Shown: positions 60,901 through 64,000 of the stretch, piece by piece
Layout: each line of letters opens with the position of its first letter
How positions within the stretch are numbered: the first letter of the stretch is position 1
Source: Cardinalis cardinalis
Taxonomy: Eukaryota > Chordata > Aves > Passeriformes > Cardinalidae
DNA: 64,000 nucleotides
Assembly (NCBI GenBank): GCA_014549065.1
Contig: JACDOX010000388.1
Coordinates: 294,405 to 358,404, forward strand
Reading direction: 5' to 3'
Made by a program: the position numbers and the translations under genes
Notes under the pieces: model-generated
Databases searched by the model: none
Told to the model about the DNA's origin: nothing
The model's input: only the letters and a program-made list of their open reading frames with translations

Positions 60901-62143
60901 AGAGCTTTATTCTGGCCCACAGGCCTCTGAATCCAATAACAGCTCCAACAGAACCTCCCGAACCACGTGGTTGCTGTTCCTTTTAACCCCGGGGAGAGGG
61001 CAGGGNAGGGGTAGGGATNTCACAAATGACACCTGGATGGCCCAATGTCCCCAGGGCTGAGAGGCATCTTTTGAACTCTGCCAATCACTCCATGCCCTTC
61101 TGGAATGCCAGGACTGACAGACAGCACTCAGCAGGGGGCAAGTGAGGGGGAAGGAGAGGTGGCTGACACACCTGGGGAAGAAGTCTACAGGGAGAAACTC
61201 GAGGTATCTGAGGCAAACCATGACATCACACCACAACATCTCCCCCCTGTTTTGTTTAAAATGAAGAGGACTGGGTTTGGGGCGCAGAATGCTTGCCAAA
61301 CCACGGCTGGTAAATTGGTTCCTCCTTTTCAGGAGGGTCAGTGTTTTCCACTGAGGCTTCCATGTCATCCATTGGAGCACTAAGAGCTTCCAAATGGTAG
61401 ACTTCAGGAGGGGAAGATGAGCTTGAAATCAACTTGTGAACCATGCGCTTGATTAGTCTGAAAACAATGCTAACAACTACAATAACAATAACTAGAATAA
61501 ACAATACTAAAATTAGATCAAAATGTGAAGTCAGTCAACTGACACTTTATATGGAGTTTAGAGTAATACACTAAACTTTATATGGAGTTTAGAGTTAAAC
61601 ACTAAAGCAGTACAGGATNTGCAGCATCTAAAAGCTAAAACNCTAAGGGATTTTATCCCCATCTCTCCCTTCAAGCACCTTGGAGACCACGTTTGACACC
61701 AACGTCACCACCGAGATCAGCGGCCGCAGCATCCTCAGCCTGACGGGGCGGCCGACGCCGCTGTCCTGGCGGCTGGGCCAGTCCAGCCCGCGGCTGCAGG
61801 CGGGCGACGCGCCGTCCACGGGCAGCGGCTACGCGCCATCCCCGGGCAGCGCCTACCTTCCATCCCCGGGCAGCGCCTACCTTCCATCCCCGGGCAGCGC
61901 CTACCCGCCGCGGGGCAGCGCCGGCCGCTTCGTCGGCGCCGAGCCGGGCGCCGCGCGCTACCTGTACCCGGCGCCGCTGCGGCGGCAGCTGGCCACGCGC
62001 GGCAGCGGCCTCTGCCACGTGGACATCGCCGACAAGGCCGGCGACGACATCGACCTCGAGGGCATCGCCATGGACGCCACCGGCTACATGAGCGACGGCG
62101 ACGTGCTGGGCAAGAACATCAGGGCTGACGACATCACCAGCGG
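6799..62143 (+). CDS. NAV2: NAV2 spliced coding region, 10 internal exons (partial gene)
   Basis: Neuron navigator 2 is a large cytoskeleton-associated protein (about 2,400-2,490 residues) linked to neurite outgrowth and retinoic-acid response. The family has an N-terminal CH domain, basic Ser-rich regions that bind microtubules and EB proteins, coiled coils and a C-terminal AAA+ domain. Ten exons join in frame: 6799-6916, 10125-10177, 24307-24379, 29304-29523, 31034-31102, 34407-34564, 51252-52359, 54858-54970, 58250-58358 and 61676-62143, with GT/AG at every internal boundary and compatible phases. The joined frame has no stop; only Ns at 29415, 51678 and 52210 leave residues undetermined. 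NAV2 is preferred over NAV3 because of the Gln-rich CQAG..PQQQVP linker, the DSSQSKIIRFTLGQK segment and the SQTD.EGNVTAE junction. The start codon, coiled coils and AAA+ domain lie outside the window. Confidence 0.95.
6917..10124 (+). other. NAV2: Intron A-B
   Basis: 3,208 nt from GTGAGT to a long T-rich tract ending TTTCAG. No exon or clearly identifiable transposable element was seen. The open frame covering 9682-10131 is contaminated by three Ns and only clips the first bases of exon B. Confidence 0.8.
10125..10177 (+). CDS. NAV2: NAV2 exon B: CH domain
   Basis: 53 nt. With the last base of exon A it encodes 18 residues, ANEKIEDINGCPKNRSQM, a segment nearly invariant in NAV2 CH domains. 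The acceptor is a strong T-rich tract plus TTTCAG; the donor is ATG|GTAAGT. It ends on a codon boundary. Confidence 0.96.
10365..10505. repeat. AT-rich microsatellite
   Basis: Degenerate TATATA / ATATTATA low-complexity block, almost free of G and C. No unit long enough to call a minisatellite. Confidence 0.8.
11846..11983 (+). repeat. CR1 LINE 3' fragment
   Basis: Sense-oriented CR1 3' end: 'gctgtggctgctccatccc', 'tggaagtgttcaaggctggg', then 'cttccaacccaaatcattcc' and 'atgattct'. It ends at the terminal ATTCTATGA-type motif typical of avian CR1. The middle is diverged. Confidence 0.85.
17352..17615 (-). repeat. CR1 LINE 3' fragment
   Basis: Opens with 'tcatagaatgatg' and 'ttggttggaagggat', followed by the CCCCCTGCCATGGGCAGGGA block, the CATCCAGCCTGGCCTTGGA block and the 'ggatttcttcctaatgtctg' block. 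This is the reverse complement of the CR1 3' end, one of the longest copies in the window. Confidence 0.9.
19949..20326 (-). mobile_element. Solo ERV LTR, copy 1 of a recent family
   Basis: 378 bp, starts TGTGACGGTG and ends TGCNACA, flanked by near-matching 6-bp duplications ATCTCC (19943-19948) and ATCTTC (20327-20332). It is closely similar along its length to the LTR at 31934-32320. An AATAAA signal on the minus strand (20015-20020) sets the transcriptional orientation as antisense to NAV2. It resembles LTRs abundant in passerine genomes; an exact family name is not assigned. Six Ns lie within it, more densely than in neighbouring intron. Confidence 0.9.
20975..21180 (-). repeat. CR1 LINE 3' fragment
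   Basis: 'catagaatggtttgggttgg', 'aagggactgtaaagaccatc', the CATGGGCAGGGACACCTTTC block and 'ctccaagccctgtccaatct' identify the reverse complement of the CR1 3' end. It reads cleanly and appears moderately young. Confidence 0.92.
24307..24379 (+). CDS. NAV2: NAV2 exon C: CH domain
   Basis: 73 nt, 24 codons plus one base. It encodes IENIDACLSFLAAKGINIQG followed by LSAE, the CH helix that carries the 'FLAAKGI' motif. The acceptor is GAACAG after a T-rich tract; the donor is GAAG|GTGAGT. Phase matches exon D, which completes the Glu codon. Confidence 0.96.
24380..29303 (+). other. NAV2: Intron C-D
   Basis: 4,924 nt. No transposable element was recognised with confidence. The last 150 nt before exon D are less AT-rich than the rest. 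The acceptor is CTTTGCCTTACAG. Nothing else supportable was seen. Confidence 0.75.
29304..29523 (+). CDS. NAV2: NAV2 exon D: end of CH domain and Gln-rich linker
   Basis: 220 nt, 72 full codons with split codons at both ends. It begins EIRNGNLKAILGLFFSLSRY, the end of the CH domain, then KQQQQQPQHHPSQQ, SQCQAGVPQQQVPAPCQQPP and LKAQPEMQS. The five Gln codons at 29366-29380 are all CAG. The Gln/Pro linker matches NAV2 rather than NAV3, which has a different linker with HHQQQYYQSL. One N (29415) leaves one residue undetermined. The donor AG|GTGGGG is weaker than its neighbours. Confidence 0.95.
29524..31033 (+). other. NAV2: Intron D-E
   Basis: 1,510 nt, AT-rich, with a TATATATA stretch near 30690-30780. 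No exon or identifiable mobile element was seen. It ends with a pyrimidine-rich TTTCCTGTCACAG acceptor. Confidence 0.8.
31034..31102 (+). CDS. NAV2: NAV2 exon E
   Basis: 69 nt. With split codons it encodes S-ASPRDSSQSKIIRFTLGQ, then KRSS. The SKIIRFTLGQK segment is a NAV2 signature. The acceptor is CACAG, the donor AG|GTTAGC. The phase (1 nt in, 2 nt out) links correctly to D and F. As a multiple of three (69 nt), it could be skipped without a frameshift. Confidence 0.93.
   Translation, partial: CISQGLISKQNHPIHSWSEKVF
31278..31364. repeat. 44-bp tandem duplication (2 copies)
   Basis: Two adjacent copies of a unit beginning GTGGAATGCATTTTGGCCC and ending in a T-run, starting at 31278 and 31322, identical over 43 bases apart from the N at 31321 between them. 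The identity suggests a recent slippage-type duplication. Confidence 0.95.
31458..31512 (-). repeat. CR1 LINE terminal fragment
   Basis: 'agaatcacagaatgttttgg' followed by 'gaatgaccttaaagatctcc' matches the last bases of CR1 in reverse complement. The match stops after about 55 bp; the downstream GC-richer sequence is not recognisably CR1. Confidence 0.65.
31934..32320 (-). mobile_element. Solo ERV LTR, copy 2 of a recent family
   Basis: 387 bp, starts TGTGATGGTGG and ends TCTGCGACA, with a perfect 6-bp target-site duplication AATCTC (31928-31933 and 32321-32326). It is nearly the same sequence as 19949-20326, including the GGCTGTGATTGGCCATTAAT-type CCAAT-like block and the AATAAA on the minus strand (32007-32012). 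It lies antisense to NAV2. There are no internal genes, so it is a product of LTR-LTR recombination. Confidence 0.93.
34407..34564 (+). CDS. NAV2: NAV2 exon F
   Basis: 158 nt, 52 full codons. It encodes LPGPTMRVSAAGSEAKARGS, then NNRRSQSFNNYDKSKPG and a Pro/Thr/Ser tail ending TSSTDK. The RRSQSFNNYDKSKP block is conserved in navigators; RRSQSF is a basic-Ser motif of the 14-3-3-like or kinase-target type (inference). The acceptor is CACCAG|A, the donor AAAG|GTAAGC. Confidence 0.95.
38937..39047. repeat. TTTTA / TTTCA pentanucleotide microsatellite
   Basis: About eleven TTTTA units (from 38937), then five TTTCA units (38993-39017), a short AATTTAA interruption and about three more TTTTA units. 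The array is pure within each block, so the second motif arose by a T-to-C change that then spread. Confidence 0.97.
40936..40967. repeat. Perfect 32-bp palindrome
   Basis: The left arm TTAGGGCATTTAAAAA is followed directly by its exact reverse complement with no spacer. The symmetry breaks at the next base on each side (C versus T). It could extrude as a cruciform or fold as a hairpin in RNA. Confidence 0.97.
41164..41408 (+). repeat. CR1 LINE 3' fragment
   Basis: Sense copy: 'gagggtgggtttagattaga' and 'tattagggagaaatgtttta', then 'ggtggtgaggcactggcatg', 'gttcaaggccaggctgaaag', 'agtggaaggtgtccctgccc' and 'ggtcccttcc'. It ends near 'tgtgattctgg'. Confidence 0.9.
43430..43700 (-). repeat. Older CR1-like fragment
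   Basis: 'tctcccttcagccttttctc' plus 'ttctagactaagcaatc', and further on 'ggagctggacacagaagtcc', match the inner part of CR1 3' sequence in reverse complement. The many mismatches indicate an old copy; the edges are approximate. Confidence 0.6.
45945..46053 (+). repeat. CR1 LINE 3' fragment
   Basis: 'gagcaacctggtgtagtgga' and 'aggtgctcctgcccacggca', then 'gatctttaaggtctcttcca' and a terminal 'tgtgattcta' mark a short sense-strand CR1 3' end. Confidence 0.85.
49460..49615 (+). repeat. CR1-like 3' fragment
   Basis: 'ggttgggctcgatcttggtc' and 'atcttttccaaccttaatga', followed by 'ttctctgattcc', match the 3' end of a CR1 subfamily different from the 'aacccaaaccattc' type. The 5' part is diverged, so the left edge is approximate. 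Confidence 0.75.
51252..52359 (+). CDS. NAV2: NAV2 exon G: large Ser/Lys-rich exon with SxIP motifs
   Basis: 1,108 nt, 368 full codons, the largest exon here. In order: an acidic/Ser start, SSAIPQPSSAIKPWRSKS, NSQKSMLEKLKLFNSKGGSK, RDNSCERLEALLSFEESEE, SSPKIALKGIAQRTFSRAL, a Lys/Glu run (about 51785-51840), PKKSSKIASFIPKGGKLNSA, SHSGIPKPGMK, a poly-Ser block and SVQLPQPQQQYSHPNTATVA. Three S-x-I-P tetrapeptides at 51350-51361, 51953-51964 and 52016-52027 lie in basic/Pro context as in EB-binding +TIP proteins. Ns at 51678 and 52210 hit two residues. The acceptor is a T-run then CCAG; the donor TACAG|GTACGG is moderate. The frame stays open past the donor to a stop at 52436-52438. Confidence 0.97.
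52400..53296 (+). mobile_element. ERV LTR with internal tandem repeats, sense to NAV2
   Basis: Both ends resemble the LTR at 62170-63451: near the left 'gaggatttctggggttctct' and 'ggagattgtttaccc', near the right 'agccttctgataagatgg' and 'gggcccacagca'. Between them a unit with 'GAGTACTTGGCAGATTCAG' and 'TTAATTAGCCTTCTGATAAA' occurs four times, anchors at about 52604, 52893, 53034 and 53155; the first is enlarged by TATAATA repeats. An exact AATAAA on the + strand is at 52961-52966. No target-site duplication was found and the left edge is uncertain. Confidence 0.65.
52604..53250. repeat. Tandem repeat, units about 120-290 bp (4 copies)
   Basis: Four ordered copies of a module: 'acttggcagattcag', 'ttagatgtaatgtaat', a variable TATAGTATAA block, 'aagtaattaattagcc', 'ttctgataaagtgattaatt' and 'ttcagtgcagtgcag'. 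Anchor spacing is 289, 141 and 121 bp. The variation lies in the AT block. Confidence 0.9.
54858..54970 (+). CDS. NAV2: NAV2 exon H
   Basis: 113 nt, 37 full codons: SQTDNEGNVTAEASTGG, then VSMDSALYVKTAQPALEDLS. The opening SQTD-EGNVTAE matches NAV2 after the VAPF-YR junction from exon G. The acceptor is TTTCCAG, the donor TCAG|GTAAGT (consensus). The second half is less conserved relative to the human protein as I recall it. Confidence 0.94.
54971..58249 (+). other. NAV2: Intron H-I
   Basis: 3,279 nt, AT-rich, with scattered Ns. No transposable element, exon or RNA gene was recognised. The acceptor is CCTCTCCCTGCAG. Confidence 0.8.
58250..58358 (+). CDS. NAV2: NAV2 exon I
   Basis: 109 nt, 35 full codons: EDPETRRLRTVKNIADLRQN, then LEETMSSLRGTQVTH. 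This is a highly conserved navigator block, almost the same in NAV2 and NAV3, with a heptad-like charged pattern that may form a short helix. The acceptor is CTGCAG, the donor ACAG|GTAAGG. The exon is GC-rich compared with its flanks. Confidence 0.97.
58480..58706 (+). repeat. CR1 LINE 3' fragment
   Basis: 'aggttggatattaggaaata', 'ggctgcccagggaggtggtg', 'ccatccctgaatgtgtttaa' and 'cttggaggtctcttccagcc', ending near 'tagtgattccgtgaattctg', mark a sense CR1 3' end of the 'gaggtggtggagtcaccatc' subtype. Confidence 0.9.
60415..60658 (-). mobile_element. Probable ERV LTR fragment (older provirus)
   Basis: Read on the minus strand it starts TGAGGGAATATGAC, has AATAAA (60483-60488) and ends CCTCAGACACA; just upstream is a purine-rich tract (GAGGGGGAGC, about 60661-60671) like a polypurine tract. 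60659-60747 would then be 3' internal retroviral sequence. The boundaries are inferred from the TG/CA ends and the polypurine tract only. Confidence 0.6.
60748..61238 (-). mobile_element. 3' LTR of a truncated endogenous retrovirus
   Basis: 491 bp on the minus strand, starting TGTTGTGGTGTGATG right after a polypurine tract (AAACAGGGGGGAGA, 61239-61252) and ending GAGGTAGACA. It has AATAAA at 60906-60911 (minus) and a GGTTAAAAGGAACAG possible promoter region upstream of it. The preceding env tail makes this a 3' LTR rather than a solo one. No 5' LTR is present in the window, and no duplication can be paired. Confidence 0.75.
61256..61537 (-). pseudogene. Retroviral env C-terminal remnant (transmembrane and cytoplasmic tail)
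   Basis: The minus-strand frame is open from about 61537 to a TAA at 61256. It encodes a strongly hydrophobic stretch of about 20 Ile/Val/Leu-rich residues, a basic RLIKRM stop-transfer cluster and an acidic/Pro-rich tail of about 60 residues. Position immediately before a polypurine tract and LTR fits the env transmembrane subunit end. Everything 5' of the membrane segment (surface subunit, fusion region, gag, pol) is absent, so it is a broken, 5'-truncated remnant; an in-frame stop lies just upstream. Identification rests on layout and hydropathy, not on a database match. Confidence 0.65.
61545..61606. repeat. 31-bp tandem duplication (2 copies)
   Basis: Units start at 61545 and 61576 with 'actttatatggagtttagag', differing at two or three bases near the end. 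It lies between the truncated env remnant and the exon J acceptor. Confidence 0.95.
61676..62143 (+). CDS. NAV2: NAV2 exon J with an 8-residue repeat
   Basis: 468 nt, 155 full codons, very GC-rich with many CpGs. Order: STLETTFDTNVTTEISGRS, LSLTGRPTPLSWRLGQSSPR, LQAGDAPSTGSGY, three further units of the form (A/L)PSPGSAY, PPRGSAGRF, an Ala/Gly-rich patch, PLRRQLATRGSGLCHVDIAD, LEGIAMDATGYMSDGDVLGK and NIRADDITSG. Units span 61809-61904. Human NAV2, as recalled, has only one such segment (DAPSMGNGYPPR). The acceptor is CTTCAAG, the donor CGG|GTGAGT. GYMSDGDVL and DDITSG are family signatures, so identity is secure. Confidence 0.97.
61809..61904 (+). repeat. NAV2: 24-bp coding minisatellite in exon J (4 units)
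   Basis: Four in-frame 24-bp units start at 61809, 61833, 61857 and 61881. Units 3 and 4 are identical, unit 2 differs in its first codon (GCG for CTT), and unit 1 is the most diverged (ACG for CCG, GGC for GCC). Each adds eight residues. Confidence 0.97.
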
Positions 62144-62169
62144 GTGAGTTCGTGCTTCTCGCNGCTCTT

Positions 62170-63451
62170 TGTCACTGCGGTGTTTTNGGAAAAATCCCTT
62201 CACCAGGGTTTCTTCTCCTGGGAAGATGAGAAGCCTCAGAGGAAATATTATCTCATAATANATAATATTATCCCATTTGCTTAATATTATATAATGTTAA
62301 AATTTTCTTAATATTATATAATAATATTATCTCCTTTGCTTAATATTATAAAATAATATTATCTATTATATCTATAGATATATAATAGATATATCTATAT
62401 CTATTATACAATAATATTATCTATAGAATTTTATTAATATTTTGTAATAATATTATCTCATTTGCTTCTCCTGAGAAGATGAGAAGCCTCAGAGAAAATA
62501 TTATCTCATAATATATAATATTATCTCATTTGCTTAATATTATATAATATTCTCTATTTTATCTATAGATATATAATAGATATAGCTATATGTATTATAT
62601 AATATTATCTATAAAATTTGCTTAATATTATGTATAATATTATCGCATTTGCTTAATATTATAAAATAATATNCTCTATTATATCTATAGATCTATATCT
62701 ATAGATGTATCTATATCTATTATATTATAATATAATCTCATTTGGTTAATAGTATATAATATTAAAATTTGCTTAATATTATACTATAATATTATCTATT
62801 AGATCTATATAATAGATATATCTATATCTATTCTATTATAATATTATGTCATTTGCTTAATGTTATATAATATTAAAATCTGCTTAATGTTATATAATAA
62901 TTTAATATATTATATCTATAGATATAATTGATATATCTATATATTATATAATAATATTATCTGTAAATTTTGCTTAATATTATATAATAATTTTATCTCA
63001 TTTGCTTCTCCTGGGAAGATGAGAAGCCTCAGAGAAAATATTATCTCATAATATAAATAAATAATATTATCTCATTTGGTTAATGTTGTATAATATTAAA
63101 TTTGCTTAATATTATATAATAATATTCTATCATTTGCTTCTTATTTGCTGCTTTGGAATGTGGTCTGGAGATTGTTTACCAACTGGTGCATGTTTGATCG
63201 GTTCCTCCATGTGAATTGTTTTCACTCAATGGCCAATTACCATCAGCTGTGTTGGACTCTNAGGAGTCAGTCACGAGCTTTCATTATCATTCTTGTTAAN
63301 CCTTCTGTCTGTATCCTTCTTTCTTTCTTTAGTATACTTTTAGTGTAGCATTCTTTAATATAAGTACATAAAATAATTTATCAGCCTTCTGAGAACATGG
63401 GGTCAGATTCTCATCTCTCACCTTGTCCTGGGGACCCCAGCAAACTCAACA
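62170..63451 (+). mobile_element. ERV LTR swollen by AT-rich repeats, sense to NAV2
   Basis: 1,282 bp, starts TGTCACTGCGG and ends CAAACTCAACA, flanked by near-matching 6-bp duplications GCTCTT (62164-62169) and ACTCTT (63452-63457). It is the reverse complement of the family at 5345-5866. The block 'GGGAAGATGAGAAGCCTCAG' recurs at about 62219, 62474 and 63015, separated by hundreds of bases of ATATTATA / TCTATAGATATA sequence, so the growth is internal to the U3 side. 63141-63451 is the ordinary LTR part, with a degenerate CATAAA-type signal near 63366. Confidence 0.85.
62230..63135. repeat. AT-rich satellite-like expansion inside the LTR
   Basis: About 900 bp made of 'ttgcttaatattatataata' and 'tctatagatatataatagat' motifs in irregular tandem order, rich in short inverted repeats. 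It contrasts sharply with the very GC-rich exon ending 86 bp earlier. Confidence 0.95.
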
Positions 63452-64000
63452 ACTCTTCCATTCTGTTTATAGCCTTGTATTTCTGTGATTATTTCAAGAA
63501 ATAAAAGCCAACACCAAATTCTACTAATTTTAATAGGCCTTTGGAGAGACAGCCCTTTATCACAGAGGGATTTAAAGAAAATTCATGTTTTTAAGCCCAT
63601 GTTAAGAAAGTATCCCTAGATGTGAAGATATTCAGGCGTGTGATTAAACGTTTTCCAGAGTCAAGACCCACAGTGGTTGCAACACTGATTCGTGCCCACG
63701 AGATGGAGGGAGTGAGGCACGTTTTGTACTTAGCTGAACTCTCCTGCTGCCTCAACTCTGACCAGCTATTTTGCTGGAAGGAAGTGAGTTTGCATCTCTG
63801 TGCAGGGCAAAATCATAGTATGAGGAAGAAAATATTTAAAGAACAAGTCAGTGTGCAGAAATATGAAGTGATAGACAATTATTAACAAGGTTTTACATCA
63901 GCATTTTATCTCTGCCTTGAGTGGAAGAAGCATTTTTTTTTTGCTCCAAAATCAGTTTTCAATTCGTCTACTTTCAGTTCCTACTGTAAAAGTAATTTTT

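Larger units (their letters stand above)
58359..61675 (+). other. NAV2: Intron I-J
   Basis: 3,317 nt holding a CR1 fragment (58480-58706), a 15-base T run near 59140, two antisense LTR-derived pieces (60415-60658 and 60748-61238), an env remnant (61256-61537) and a 31-bp duplication (61545-61606). Only about 70 nt of unassigned sequence remain before the acceptor TCTCTCCCTTCAAG at 61675, including plausible branch-point 'gctaaaac'. Confidence 0.85.
62144..64000 (+). other. NAV2: Intron downstream of exon J (partial)
   Basis: Begins with GTGAGT. After 26 nt it is occupied by the LTR 62170-63451. The last 550 nt show no recognisable exon or repeat; the open frame at 63622-63885 has no family resemblance. 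The next NAV2 exon, expected to continue GYMTDGGL, is outside the window. Confidence 0.85.

Noticed and set aside
61671..62018. Antisense 115-codon frame across exon J
   Set aside because: It is the shadow of a GC-rich coding exon; the sense frame carries all the family signatures.
63622..63885. 87-codon frame as the next NAV2 exon
   Set aside because: The expected continuation (GYMTDGGL-type) is absent; composition is intron-like.

Overview
The window is a gene-internal piece of a bird chromosome, most likely from a songbird. The repeats point that way: short, 3'-end CR1 LINE fragments with the typical avian end sequence, and several solo LTRs of a type common in passerine genomes. No mammalian SINEs were seen. 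Single Ns are scattered throughout. Everything was read by eye; no database search was run, and comparisons with human NAV2 rest on memory of that protein.

One gene explains all recognisable host coding sequence: NAV2 (neuron navigator 2) on the + strand. Ten consecutive exons were placed with GT/AG boundaries and matching phases (A 6799-6916, B 10125-10177, C 24307-24379, D 29304-29523, E 31034-31102, F 34407-34564, G 51252-52359, H 54858-54970, I 58250-58358, J 61676-62143). They give 2,489 nt, about 829 codons, or roughly a third of the protein. They run from the start of the calponin-homology (CH) domain, through a glutamine-rich linker and a Ser/Lys-rich basic region with three SxIP-type EB-binding motifs, to the 'ITSG' segment. 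The start codon, upstream exons, coiled coils and C-terminal AAA+ domain lie outside the window.

The rest (about 96%) is intron. 1-6798 is upstream intron. 6917-34406 holds the CH and linker introns, with CR1 pieces and two closely related solo LTRs (19949-20326, 31934-32320). 34565-51251 is the largest intron, with CR1 pieces, a TTTTA/TTTCA pentanucleotide array and a perfect 32-bp palindrome. From 52360 onward the gene is crowded with LTR material: an LTR with internal tandem repeats starts about 40-50 bp after exon G, a truncated provirus (env tail plus 3' LTR, antisense) ends about 140 bp before exon J, and an LTR swollen to 1.28 kb by AT-rich repeats starts 26 bp after exon J.

The most notable observations are the close packing of LTRs around exons G and J, an 8-residue coding repeat in exon J that appears extra relative to human NAV2, target-site duplications that define four LTR insertions, and the perfect palindrome. 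I found no bacterial-type system, CRISPR array, RNA gene or second host protein-coding gene.
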